A DNA stretch of 32,515 bases, from positions 23,332 to 55,846 of the forward strand of contig NZ_RZNY01000033.1 in assembly GCF_003994475.1 (NCBI RefSeq), written 5' to 3'. The number at the start of each line of letters is the position of its first letter. Position 1 is the first letter of the stretch. Positions 1 through 8,199 of this stretch are shown piece by piece. A program made the translations under genes and the position numbers. Under the pieces are notes generated by a model, which ran no database searches, was not told where the DNA came from, and worked only from the letters and a program-made list of their open reading frames with translations. This DNA is from Paenibacillus anaericanus. GTDB taxonomy: Bacteria; Bacillota; Bacilli; Paenibacillales; Paenibacillaceae.

Positions 1-1560
1 TCCCGCAGTTAAATGCTGACTTTGCACTACACCCTCATTCAAATGTTGGCTTTGTACCGACAGCGACTTCAGATGGGCCGATCCTACTGAATCTTCCTGC
101 AACACATCTTCGTCTACAGAATCTGCCTGCAAATGAACACGGGTGATAGACTCAGGTTTGATGTCTTCTCCTTTCACACCATCCAGTGGCAACAAACCAC
201 CTTGCTGTATTTCCGCTGATAAGTGTGTAAACCTAATGGCTTGTTTCTCAATATGCCTTGTTCCTACTTCTGCTGCACGAATATGATGACCTTCTACACT
301 GCCCACTGCCAAGTGCTGAGATCCAACTGTTCCTTCTGCCAAATGCTGACTTTGTATAACCGCCTCACCCACATGCTGACTCTGCACAGACAAAGGCTTA
401 AGGTGAGTGGATCCTACTGAATCTTCACGCAGAACCTCTTCGTCTACGGCAGCTGCCTGCAACTGAATACGGGAGATGGATTGAGGTTTAATATCATCCC
501 CATTTACACCCCCCTGTGGTAGAAATCCGCTTTGCTGGAGTTCAGCCGAGAAGTGTGTAAATATAATGGCATGATTACCAATATGGCGAGATTCCACAAC
601 CTCGTCCCCAATATGATGACCTTCTATACTGTTTCCTGCAATATGTTGTGCTCCCACGGATCGCTCCGCCAAGTTTTGGCTATGCACTGCCTGCTCACCC
701 AAATGCTGGTTCTGTACAGACAACGGCTTAAGGTGAGCAGATCCTACGGAGTCTTCCCGTAGCACATCCTCATCTACGGCATCCGCCTGCAACTGAACAC
801 GGGAGATGGTCTCGGGTTTGATATCTTCTCCATCTACCCCATCTAGTGGCAACAAACCACCCTGCTGGAGCTCTGCTGACAAGTGCGTAAACCTAATGAC
901 TTGTTTACCGATATGGCGGGTTCCTACTTCTGCTTCACCGATATGTTGGCCTTTAATACTGCCTCCTGCGAGGTGCTGTGATCCAACAATTCCCTCACCC
1001 AGGTGCCCACTTTGCACGGCACCCTCGCTCAAGTGCTGGCTTTGCACAGACGTCAGCTTAAGATGGTTAGGCCCTACCGAATCTTCCTGCAAAACCTCTT
1101 CATCCACAGAATCGGCCTGCAACTGAACACGGGAGATCGACTGTGGTTTAATATCTTCTCCATCCACACCATCCTGTGGTAGCAAACCACCTTGTTGTAA
1201 TTCCGCTGACAGATGCGTAAACTTAACAGTTTGATCCCCAATGTGACGACTTTCTATTACGGCTTCCCCAATATGAAGTCCTTCTACACTACCCTCTACC
1301 AAATGATGTGATCCCACAGAGTCTGCTGTTAAATGCTGACTTTGTACAGCACCCTCACTCAAATGCTGGCTTTGTATCGATAGGGACTTAAGGTGAGTTG
1401 ATCCCACTGAATCTTCCTGCAGCACATCTGCATCAACGGCATCAGCCTGTAGCTGAACACGGGAGATAGTCTGAGGTATAATGTCTTCTCCATTCACACC
1501 GTCCTGTGGTAACAAACCACCTTGCTGTAATTCGGTTGATAAATGGGTAAACTTAACCAC
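1..1560 (-). repeat. 330-bp higher-order tandem repeat (110 residues, 11 decapeptides)
   Basis: The plus-strand block AACAAACCAC and its variants recurs at 191, 521, 851, 1181 and 1511, exactly 330 bases apart each time. Each unit encodes FTHLSAELQQGGLLP, then a GEDIKPQSISR segment, then several SQHL/GSV decapeptides, ending with TRHIGKQ. Copies differ by many substitutions but show no length change. The array continues past the left edge. Confidence 0.9.
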
Positions 1561-3666
1561 TTGGTTTCCAATATGCCGGGTTCCTACTACCTCTTCACCG
1601 ATATGGCTGCCATCTACACAACCTTTGACCAAATGGTAAGAATGTACAGTACCCTCCGCCAACTTTTCACGAGTAATGGACTCATTTTGTAATGCTCTTT
1701 CTGATACGGACTGAGCGCCATAATGTCGCTCTTCTAACGTATTTGAACGCACATTTACGGAGGTGACACTATCTATAGCTAGATGTTCTGACAATACGAC
1801 TCCAGCCGCTAAGCCTTCTGATTTAACAGCTCCTATAGTCAAATGCTCAGACTGGATAGCGCGAGGCAATATTTTAGAAGATGTAATACTACCTTCGGCC
1901 AACTTAGAACTTGTAACTGCCAGATCGTTGATTTTATCGCTAGTTACACTCTCTGGTGACAATTTCAAAGACGTTACAGCATGGTCCTGTAAATGAGGTG
2001 AGAATACAACCCCTTCACCCAAATGTTCTTCTCTAACAACTCCTGCTTGCAAAGCACTCTGTCCGACACAATTATTGGCCAGATGCCACTCGTTAATTGC
2101 ATGAGGCAGAATATGCTGAGAAGCTATCTGTTCTGCACCTACAGCCTCGCCCGTGACGGCTCCATTTGCAATTTTACTTCTTGTTACGCTACCCTCTGCC
2201 AACTTTTCAGTCGTTACGATACCCTTTTTCAAGTGCTTTGACGCTACAGCAGCATCCGCTAGATGAACTTCATCGACTGCTCCGTCTTCTATCTTGTCGC
2301 CCCTGACGCTTTGGGGTCCAATATGCCACTCTTGAATCGCTTCAGCTTCAATATGATCGCCTTGAACAGCGCCATTGGATAAATGAAACGAAGTAATACT
2401 TAACGGAGCTAATTGAGCTCCTTGTACGGCTGATCTACCCAGATGACGAGTATGAACTGCTTCATCCGCAATCTTATGAGGTAGAATACTCTGATCGGCA
2501 ATCTTAGAAGAAGTAACCGCTTGTTCAATGATTTGCGCTGTTCCCACTGCCTGATCAGCCAACTTTGTGGAGGGGATACTACGGTCGGCGATATGACGCC
2601 CCTTAATTTCACCAGTAGCTATTTGATCCTGACCAATGCTTCCCGGTTTAAAATGAATATTCTCAATCGAACCGGGAGTAATATGCCGAGCTTCAATTGC
2701 TTGATCACGAATATGGTAGGAAGCAATAATTCCTTCTTCTAATTGATCTGTACCCACGCTAGGAATGGCAAGTTGCTCTTTACCAATCAGACCTGGAGCC
2801 AGGTTTCTGGCTGAAATAGCATTCTCCGCAAGATGGCGACTCTCAATCGTTCCTTCTTGTAGTTTGGCACCGGTAATCGACCCATCACGGAGTTTAGCTG
2901 CCGTTACCGATTGATCGCTCAATTTGGAGCTGTCCACGGCGCCATTTGCCAAATTAAACGACTGGATACTCCCACTTCGGATTTTATCAGCAGTGACCGA
3001 CTGGTCTTGCAGTAGATCAGTCGTAACAATCCATTCCTTGAGGTGGCGACTTTCGATCGAACTACTCGCAATTTTATCTCCTTGAATAATCCCATCTGCC
3101 AACTTACTAGAGGTTACACTTCCATCCTCCAACTTATCTCCACTGATTGATCGACTTCTGATCGTTCTCCCTTCGATGGAGCCATCAACCAAGTGATTCC
3201 CCACAATGGAATTAGGGGCGATTTTGGAAGATGTTATAGATCCTTCTGCAATTTTAATACTTTGCACTGCAAAATCAGCCAACCATGCGGTACCAATCGT
3301 CCCATACTTTAATTTTGTCGAATCAATCGTGTAAGGAGCAATTTTCTCTCCGGTTACAACCTCATCCGTCAAATCATCTGTGTATATAATACCTTCATCA
3401 ATACGGGACACTTTCTTTTCTTCCAAACTGATCTCCAGCATAGCTTTGCGTGATTCATCTAACTGGATCTCCTCGGTTAATTTCTCCGCCAATACTTCCC
3501 CTGGTGCCGACAAGAGATGAAGAGAATGAAGGTTAAGTTCTTCCTGTTCTTCCAAAGTAACCTTCTTACCATCCTCCAGCATCTTCAATTCATTGATTTC
3601 CGGATTATCCACGTAGTAGAGCTGCTTTCTTGCTCTGCCAGATTTGGGAGTTCTAATTTTCTTCAG
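1..3666 (-). CDS. Giant decapeptide-repeat protein, N-terminal 1222 codons (C-terminus off the left edge)
   Basis: An uninterrupted minus-strand frame runs from position 3666 to the window edge with no stop. The first ~80 residues are a charged, non-repetitive head (it contains QLYYVDNPEINELKMLE) without a signal peptide. From about residue 85 everything is a 10-residue repeat of the type DGSVTSSKLA, with a hydrophobic residue every fifth position, as in pentapeptide-like beta-helices. Only about two cysteines are visible. In frame, TAA lies at 3723-3721 and no ATG occurs before residue 29. The best start is CTG at 3666-3664, nine bases after AAAGGAG (3682-3676). From memory, large Paenibacillus proteins annotated as WIAG-tail proteins have a similar head and repeats, but the tail needed to confirm this is outside the window. 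Function is unknown; a surface, spore-coat or fibre-like structural role is only inference. Confidence 0.85.
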   Translation of the reverse strand, partial: MKKIRTPKSGRARKQLYYVDNPEINELKMLEDGKKVTLEEQEELNLHSLHLLSAPGEVLAEKLTEEIQLDESRKAMLEISLEEKKVSRIDEGIIYTDDLTDEVVTGEKIAPYTIDSTKLKYGTIGTAWLADFAVQSIKIAEGSITSSKIAPNSIVGNHLVDGSIEGRTIRSRSISGDKLEDGSVTSSKLADGIIQGDKIASSSIESRHLKEWIVTTDLLQDQSVTADKIRSGSIQSFNLANGAVDSSKLSDQSVTAAKLRDGSITGAKLQEGTIESRHLAENAISARNLAPGLIGKEQLAIPSVGTDQLEEGIIASYHIRDQAIEARHITPGSIENIHFKPGSIGQDQIATGEIKGRHIADRSIPSTKLADQAVGTAQIIEQAVTSSKIADQSILPHKIADEAVHTRHLGRSAVQGAQLAPLSITSFHLSNGAVQGDHIEAEAIQEWHIGPQSVRGDKIEDGAVDEVHLADAAVASKHLKKGIVTTEKLAEGSVTRSKIANGAVTGEAVGAEQIASQHILPHAINEWHLANNCVGQSALQAGVVREEHLGEGVVFSPHLQDHAVTSLKLSPESVTSDKINDLAVTSSKLAEGSITSSKILPRAIQSEHLTIGAVKSEGLAAGVVLSEHLAIDSVTSVNVRSNTLEERHYGAQSVSERALQNESITREKLAEGTVHSYHLVKGCVDGSHIGEEVVGTRHIGNQVVKFTHLSTELQQGGLLPQDGVNGEDIIPQTISRVQLQADAVDADVLQEDSVGSTHLKSLSIQSQHLSEGAVQSQHLTADSVGSHHLVEGSVEGLHIGEAVIESRHIGDQTVKFTHLSAELQQGGLLPQDGVDGEDIKPQSISRVQLQADSVDEEVLQEDSVGPNHLKLTSVQSQHLSEGAVQSGHLGEGIVGSQHLAGGSIKGQHIGEAEVGTRHIGKQVIRFTHLSAELQQGGLLPLDGVDGEDIKPETISRVQLQADAVDEDVLREDSVGSAHLKPLSVQNQHLGEQAVHSQNLAERSVGAQHIAGNSIEGHHIGDEVVESRHIGNHAIIFTHFSAELQQSGFLPQGGVNGDDIKPQSISRIQLQAAAVDEEVLREDSVGSTHLKPLSVQSQHVGEAVIQSQHLAEGTVGSQHLAVGSVEGHHIRAAEVGTRHIEKQAIRFTHLSAEIQQGGLLPLDGVKGEDIKPESITRVHLQADSVDEDVLQEDSVGSAHLKSLSVQSQHLNEGVVQSQHLTAG
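1560..3400 (-). repeat. 30-bp periodic array encoding about 60 degenerate decapeptides
   Basis: The sequence keeps a strict 30-base period and codes for units such as DGSVTSSKLA, EGTIESRHLA and DQAIEARHIT. The phase is the same as in the 330-bp array (330 is 11 times 30), so no insertion or deletion other than multiples of 30 has survived in about 3.4 kb. Individual units are strongly diverged at DNA level. Confidence 0.88.
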
Positions 3667-3705
3667 GGCTGCTCTCTCCTTTACCAAAAGTTGTTCGTCT
3701 TCGGC

Positions 3706-3735
3706 ATCATATGCGGAGAATTAGGCACTTGTCAC
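3706..3735 (-). promoter_or_regulatory. Sigma-A-like promoter of the giant repeat gene
   Basis: On the minus strand GTGACA (3735-3730) and TATGAT (3711-3706) are 18 bases apart. A transcript would start near 3699, about 17 bases before the AAAGGAG ribosome site. This favours the CTG start over any codon further upstream. Confidence 0.5.
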
Positions 3736-3798
3736 AATCATTCAATTGTCTTCACCTATACATTAGGAAGAAAAATAACTTTTTGATGTAACAAAAAA

Positions 3799-3826
3799 AA
3801 GGAACCTTCTAAATAGAAGATTCCTT
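3799..3826 (-). terminator. Intrinsic terminator of bdbDC
   Basis: The 12-bp stem AAGGAATCTTCT/AGAAGGTTCCTT (one G-T pair) with a 4-base loop is followed on the minus strand by a run of T. It lies 40 bases after the bdbC stop. Confidence 0.85.
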
Positions 3827-3868
3827 GCTCGATTTAGGGCTCAACACCAAATAAAGTTTATGGAACTA

Positions 3869-4306
3869 TCATGCTTCATCTATAACATCAGATACTCTTT
3901 TGTTAGCTGCTAACAACAACGCAATAATCATGATGAACGCAACTAACGCAAGGAAGGGTATTGTAACGAATCCCCACCAGTTAAGATAATCAATGTTACA
4001 TGGAACACCTGTCCTGCATGGGGTCAATTTAGCTAATGCAGGAAGTTTTTGTTCAGCGTAATGATATAGAGAAATAGTTCCTCCAATGAAGCTAAGTGGA
4101 AGGACATACCTGATGATTACACGGTCATTACGGAAGGCCGCCATACCAAGTAGAAACACCTGAGGATACATAAAGATCCGTTGGAACCAGCACAACTTAC
4201 ACGGTTCATAATGTAATATTTCGCTTAAATACAAACTCCCTGCGGTAGCAACTAACGAAACCAGCCAAGCGAGATAAATTCCATAGTCCTTGAAGAATGA
4301 TCGCAT
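3869..4306 (-). CDS. bdbC: Disulfide bond formation protein, DsbB/BdbC family
   Basis: This 145-residue membrane protein has four predicted helices (about 10-29, 42-60, 66-82 and 112-135). It carries both cysteine pairs of the DsbB family: C36-K-L-C39 after the first helix and C97/C103 in the second extracellular loop. By family, it reoxidises the thiol oxidase BdbD and passes electrons to quinone. Length matches Bacillus BdbC. It follows bdbD by 18 bases and ends at a strong terminator, so the two form one operon. Confidence 0.93.
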   Translation of the reverse strand: MRSFFKDYGIYLAWLVSLVATAGSLYLSEILHYEPCKLCWFQRIFMYPQVFLLGMAAFRNDRVIIRYVLPLSFIGGTISLYHYAEQKLPALAKLTPCRTGVPCNIDYLNWWGFVTIPFLALVAFIMIIALLLAANKRVSDVIDEA

Positions 4307-4324
4307 GGGTCCCCATCCCTTCGA

Positions 4325-5065
4325 TTACTTAGATTGCTCTTGTGCAGCAAGATCAATAGCTTGCTTCATGGCATCGTAATCTCCATAGTTCTCGCTAGTA
4401 TATTCTTTACCATTGATGAATAATGTTGGTGTTCCCCCAAGCTTAAGCTCATCTGCTTTAGCGTTATGCGCATCTACTTCACTCTTATAAGTCATTTCTT
4501 CAATATCTTTTTTCAACAAATCATAATCAATAGAGAGATTCTCCTGTTTCGCAACATTTACGAGAAAGTCAGCGGTGGCCCACTCTTCCTGCTCATCACC
4601 CTGATTCTTAAAAATCGCATCCAGATAAGTCCAGAATAAATCATTATCCTGATGATATACAGATTGGGCCGCAAGGGCTGCCGTATAAGAATCCGGACCA
4701 ATGAAAGAAAGGTTCATAAAATAAAAGGCTACCTTCCCCTGATCAATATAGTCACTTTGTAGCTGTGGTTTTATGGTTTCATTAAAAGTTTTACAGCTCG
4801 GACATTTGAAATCTCCAAATTCAACGATTTTTACGGGTGCATCGGGATTACCCAGCACGGGAAGATTCGCATAATCAAATGTCTCTACTTTCGCAGTTGA
4901 TTTTGAGGTCGTTGTAGATTGAATAGCAAGCGCCACAATAACAAGAATAAGTACAACTCCAACCGTTCCAAACCAGATCAGACGTCTCTTTTTTTGCTGC
5001 TGCTTTAGCTTTATTGCCTCTGCTTTTCGCTGAGCCATGACCTCACTCTTTTTCTTTGGTGGCAT
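4325..5065 (-). CDS. bdbD: Membrane-anchored thiol-disulfide oxidoreductase, DsbA/BdbD family
   Basis: The 246-residue protein has a lysine-rich cytoplasmic start, one membrane segment at about 30-49 and an extracellular thioredoxin-like DsbA domain. The active site is FKCPSC (C88 and C91), and the cis-proline loop is GGTPTLF. It oxidises cysteines of secreted proteins and is recycled by BdbC encoded just downstream. The ATG is preceded by GGAAAGTAGGGG. The promoter carries a perfect palindrome over the -10 box, so a dedicated repressor is likely, though none is encoded nearby. Confidence 0.93.
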   Translation of the reverse strand: MPPKKKSEVMAQRKAEAIKLKQQQKKRRLIWFGTVGVVLILVIVALAIQSTTTSKSTAKVETFDYANLPVLGNPDAPVKIVEFGDFKCPSCKTFNETIKPQLQSDYIDQGKVAFYFMNLSFIGPDSYTAALAAQSVYHQDNDLFWTYLDAIFKNQGDEQEEWATADFLVNVAKQENLSIDYDLLKKDIEEMTYKSEVDAHNAKADELKLGGTPTLFINGKEYTSENYGDYDAMKQAIDLAAQEQSK

Positions 5066-5107
5066 ACGACCCCTACTTTCCTTATAAAATGATAAGTCTT
5101 ATTACAC

Positions 5108-5126
5108 TGTAACTATTCTAGTTACA
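5108..5126. promoter_or_regulatory. Perfect inverted repeat (operator candidate) over the bdbDC -10 box
   Basis: TGTAACTA-TTC-TAGTTACA has two perfect 8-base arms and covers the -10 element. A second, looser repeat, TAGTCAAGTTACTA (about 5138-5151), covers the -35 box. Occupancy of either would block polymerase. The cognate regulator is unknown; the symmetry fits a dimeric MarR-like or similar factor, which is inference. Confidence 0.6.
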
Positions 5127-5143
5127 AAAACAACCTTAGTCAA
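5115..5143 (-). promoter_or_regulatory. Sigma-A promoter of bdbDC
   Basis: On the minus strand TTGACT (5143-5138), a 17-base spacer and TAGAAT (5120-5115) make a good vegetative promoter about 50 bases upstream of bdbD. Confidence 0.75.
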
Positions 5144-5193
5144 GTTACTATAGTCTCGCAAACTGAGTAAATCCACAAAACAACCAAACAAAA

Positions 5194-5211
5194 GACGACC
5201 TTCCGGTCGCC
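5194..5211 (-). terminator. Intrinsic terminator of ctc
   Basis: The minus-strand stem GGCGACC/GGTCGTC with a GGAA loop is followed by TTTTGTTT, 53 bases after the ctc stop. Confidence 0.75.
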
Positions 5212-5263
5212 TTGGTTATGCTTCGATTATGATATCCGCACTAAGATCTTAACATGTTGTGAT

Positions 5264-5887
5264 TTACTCTTGGAGTGGTTCTTCCGCAGAATCCTCAGGA
5301 GCTTCAGCTTCTTCGGTCGTATCCGCACCTGATCCCCTCGTCGTAATAACAGAAGCCAATAATTCTTCTCCTGAAGATACTAATGTCACACCTTCTGGAA
5401 GCGACACTTCAGCTGCAGTCAACTTATCCCCAACCCCAAGTGGTGTCACATCAATATCCAGTCCAGCTGGTAGTGCATCAGGCAGTCCTTCCACTTCAAG
5501 CTCCGTAGACTGTACCTGCAGTATCGCATCTCCCTTAGTGCCTTCTGCCGTACCGTTGTAATGCAAAGGGATTTTGACACGAATAGGCTTATTCTTGGAT
5601 ACCTGTAGAAAATCAACATGCACCCATCTTCCACCCCGCTGCTGAATATCTTTGATTAGCGCTGGAAAGCTACCTCCATCGTCTAATTTCAACTCGAAGA
5701 ATTCGGACCGTCCTGTACGTGAGACCTTCCTAAGTTCCTTTTCATCCACATGAATCGCAAGATTGGTATTTACTCCATACACGACAGCTGGAATCTGCCC
5801 GTTTTCTCTTAATTCGCGAAGCGAAGCGTTAGTAAACTTCGTTCTCTTTGAAGCATTAAGATGCAAAGTTTGATGATCTGTACCCAT
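5264..5887 (-). CDS. ctc: Ribosomal protein L25 / general stress protein Ctc
   Basis: This 207-residue protein has the N-terminal 5S-rRNA-binding L25 beta-barrel (about 1-95, containing GQIPAVVYG), the TL5/Ctc C-terminal domain (about 100-185) and a highly acidic, probably disordered tail rich in E, A and S. It binds 5S rRNA in the large ribosomal subunit; in Bacillus subtilis the homologue is a sigma-B-controlled stress protein. The start ATG follows AAGGGGG. It is a single gene with its own terminator, divergent from ppk. GTTAGG-N14-GGGTAA lies upstream and loosely resembles a sigma-B site, but too weakly to claim. Confidence 0.93.
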   Translation of the reverse strand: MGTDHQTLHLNASKRTKFTNASLRELRENGQIPAVVYGVNTNLAIHVDEKELRKVSRTGRSEFFELKLDDGGSFPALIKDIQQRGGRWVHVDFLQVSKNKPIRVKIPLHYNGTAEGTKGDAILQVQSTELEVEGLPDALPAGLDIDVTPLGVGDKLTAAEVSLPEGVTLVSSGEELLASVITTRGSGADTTEEAEAPEDSAEEPLQE

Positions 5888-5988
5888 ATGAAAGAACCCC
5901 CTTGTTAAGTTACCATGGCCAATGCCATATTATTATCTTACCCAAATATACGCATATCCTAACGGGAGTTAACAACTATTCATTTGAT

Positions 5989-6016
5989 TTTACATCAATT
6001 TTACATTACGTTAACA
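5989..6016 (+). promoter_or_regulatory. PhoP-box-like direct repeats upstream of ppk
   Basis: TTTACA at 5989, TTTACA at 6000 and TTAACA at 6011 are exactly 11 bases apart, the arrangement of the Bacillus PhoP box (TT(A/T)ACA repeats with about 5 bases between). A further TTAACA lies at 5969 but is out of phase. The repeats sit about 95 bases before the ppk start. Confidence 0.55.
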
Positions 6017-6108
6017 ATAATCGCCATTTTCCATGATAAGAAAGGAGTAAAATAAAAGAGATCATTAATAGTATACAATTTCTGATCGATAATCGGAGGT
6101 CATAAAGA

Positions 6109-8199
6109 ATGACGTTAACGGAAATGAACGGTTCTCGATATTTGAATCGCGATTTAAGCTGGGTTGAGTTTAATAGACGTGTACTACAAGAAGCCAAAGA
6201 TCCAAGCACACCACTACTTGAACGAGCCAAATTTTTATCGATTGTATCTAGTAACCTAGATGAATTTATAAGCGTTCGTTTGGCAGGTATTCAGGATCAA
6301 ATTCGGGCTGGGTATTCCAAGAAAGACTTCACAGGTTATACACCCGCTGGATTGTACAAGCGTCTCAATTCCCGAATCTCCGGAATAGTTGCCGAGCAGT
6401 ATCGAACGTTTCGAGATCTCTCTAGACAACTCAACAAAGAAAATATTATGTTTCTGAATTATGAAGATCTTAATGTTACACAACGAAAGTCGATGGAAGT
6501 TTACTATCATGATATTATCTTCCCAGTCCTAACCCCTATGGCTGTAGACCAGAGTCGTCCATTTCCGCTTGTCCATAACGGATTCGTGTATCTTTCAGTT
6601 GTATTAAAGAGAGCTGTACTTACACCCGAGAAGGACGAGCCTTATTTCGCAATCGTACAAATTCCATCAAACTTATCACGATTCATTCCATTGCCTCAGC
6701 ATACCAACAGCAAGAAGCAATCTTTTATTCTCATCGAAGAAGTGATTCGTCATCATATTCAAACTTTATTTAGCGGATACACTCCACTGGCTGTAGACGA
6801 ATTCCGACTAACACGTAATGCCGATCTAACCATTGATGAAGATGGAGCCGAGGATCTATTAGAAGAAATCGAGAAGGAACTACGCAAACGCCGCTGGGGA
6901 GCACCTGTGCGACTGGAGATTCAAAAGGGAATTCACCCGTATGCGCTGGAGATGTTGGAGGAAGAATTCGAAGTTACGAATTCCGTCTTTGAAATAGAAG
7001 GGCCGCTAGATTTAAGCTTTCTGGGCAAACTTTCGTCAGCTGTCAAAGGAAACCCCAAGCTAAGATATCCACAAATTGAACCGGTTTATCCGATTGAATT
7101 TGAAGAAGACGATAACTTTTTTAAAGTATTAAAAGAAAAGGATGTCCTTGTCTATCATCCGTATGAAAGCTTTGATGCAGTCACTGACTTCATTCTTCAG
7201 GCTGCTGAGGACCCTATGGTCATGGCAATTAAAATGACGTTATACCGAGTTAGTGGTAATTCACCGCTTATTAAAGCGCTGGCTAGTGCTGCCGAATCAG
7301 GTAAACAAGTGACTGTAGTCGTAGAGCTTAAAGCCCGTTTTGACGAAGAGAGGAATATTGCGTGGGCTCGGACGTTAGAGAAAGCAGGATGCCATGTCGT
7401 ATATGGCTTGATTGGACTAAAAACTCATGCCAAGATTCTGCTCGTTGTCCGTCAGGAAGGGCGTGATTTGAAGCGATACGTCCATATTGGAACAGGTAAT
7501 TACAACGACACTACTGCAAGACTGTATACAGATATTGGTTTGTTCACCACAGATACCGCTATCGGAGAGGACGCATCTGAACTGTTCAACCTCATTACTG
7601 GTTATTCTTCGGCAGATCGCTGGCAGGCGGTTACACCAGCACCAACCGATATGAAGGATAAACTATTCTCACTCATTCGCCGTGAAGCCGAACATGCCGC
7701 TGCAGGTCGACCAGCTAAGATTATCGCTAAAATGAATTCCCTCTCGAATCAGGAAATGATTGATGAATTATATGATGCATCACAAGCTGGAGTCAATATT
7801 GAACTAATCATCCGTGGTGTTTGCTGCCTCAGACCTGGAGTTAAAGGCATGAGCGAATTGATCACGGTACGAAGTATTATTGACCGGTTTTTAGAGCATT
7901 CTCGAATATATTATTTCGAGAACGGTGGAAAGCCTGAGGTATGGATATCGAGTGCAGATTGGATGACTCGAAATTTAACGCGTCGTCTCGAACTCATGTG
8001 TCCCGTGTACAAAGAAGATACACGCGACACAATCGTTCAAATTTTATTGTTGTCGTTAGCTGATAATGTGAAAGCGAAGCGTTTGATCCAGAATGGCAAG
8101 TATGAAGCTATTACTAACGATCATCAGCCTTGCCGAAGTCAGTTTGCAGCATCGGATATTACTATGTGGAAGAACTATCCATCGTCCATACTAAATTAA
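6109..8199 (+). CDS. ppk: Polyphosphate kinase 1
   Basis: The 696-residue enzyme matches the PPK1 family in full. It makes long-chain polyphosphate from ATP reversibly. The N-terminal part begins with YLNRDLSWVEFNRRVL, and the kinase halves with phospholipase-D-like folds follow. Catalytic histidines are visible at H440 (KTHAK) and H459 (HIGTGN). The start is set by CGGAGGT eight bases upstream. Its last 38 bases overlap the 3' end of the convergent ppx, which degrades the same polymer. Three PhoP-box-like repeats upstream suggest induction on phosphate shortage (inference). Confidence 0.97.
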   Translation: MTLTEMNGSRYLNRDLSWVEFNRRVLQEAKDPSTPLLERAKFLSIVSSNLDEFISVRLAGIQDQIRAGYSKKDFTGYTPAGLYKRLNSRISGIVAEQYRTFRDLSRQLNKENIMFLNYEDLNVTQRKSMEVYYHDIIFPVLTPMAVDQSRPFPLVHNGFVYLSVVLKRAVLTPEKDEPYFAIVQIPSNLSRFIPLPQHTNSKKQSFILIEEVIRHHIQTLFSGYTPLAVDEFRLTRNADLTIDEDGAEDLLEEIEKELRKRRWGAPVRLEIQKGIHPYALEMLEEEFEVTNSVFEIEGPLDLSFLGKLSSAVKGNPKLRYPQIEPVYPIEFEEDDNFFKVLKEKDVLVYHPYESFDAVTDFILQAAEDPMVMAIKMTLYRVSGNSPLIKALASAAESGKQVTVVVELKARFDEERNIAWARTLEKAGCHVVYGLIGLKTHAKILLVVRQEGRDLKRYVHIGTGNYNDTTARLYTDIGLFTTDTAIGEDASELFNLITGYSSADRWQAVTPAPTDMKDKLFSLIRREAEHAAAGRPAKIIAKMNSLSNQEMIDELYDASQAGVNIELIIRGVCCLRPGVKGMSELITVRSIIDRFLEHSRIYYFENGGKPEVWISSADWMTRNLTRRLELMCPVYKEDTRDTIVQILLLSLADNVKAKRLIQNGKYEAITNDHQPCRSQFAASDITMWKNYPSSILN

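Noticed and set aside
223..2742. Several plus-strand open frames of 65-106 codons and a minus-strand frame at 2409-2612
   Set aside because: They are repeated shadows of the decapeptide-coding array, rich in C, M and S, without ribosome sites, and recur with the 30- and 330-base periods.
1..3400. CRISPR array or satellite DNA
   Set aside because: The repeat period is a multiple of three with continuous coding on the minus strand and diverged units; there are no identical repeats with unique spacers.
3721..3741. ATG 3741 as the start of the giant gene through the in-frame TAA at 3723-3721
   Set aside because: It would need stop readthrough after six codons and lies upstream of the predicted promoter; the CTG with AAAGGAG explains the frame better.
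5264..5561. Plus-strand frame of about 100 codons opposite ctc
   Set aside because: It is serine- and proline-rich antisense of the acidic ctc tail with no ribosome site.
5930..5985. Sigma-B promoter for ctc (GTTAGG-N14-GGGTAA)
   Set aside because: Both boxes deviate from consensus and I cannot tell whether this organism has sigma-B.
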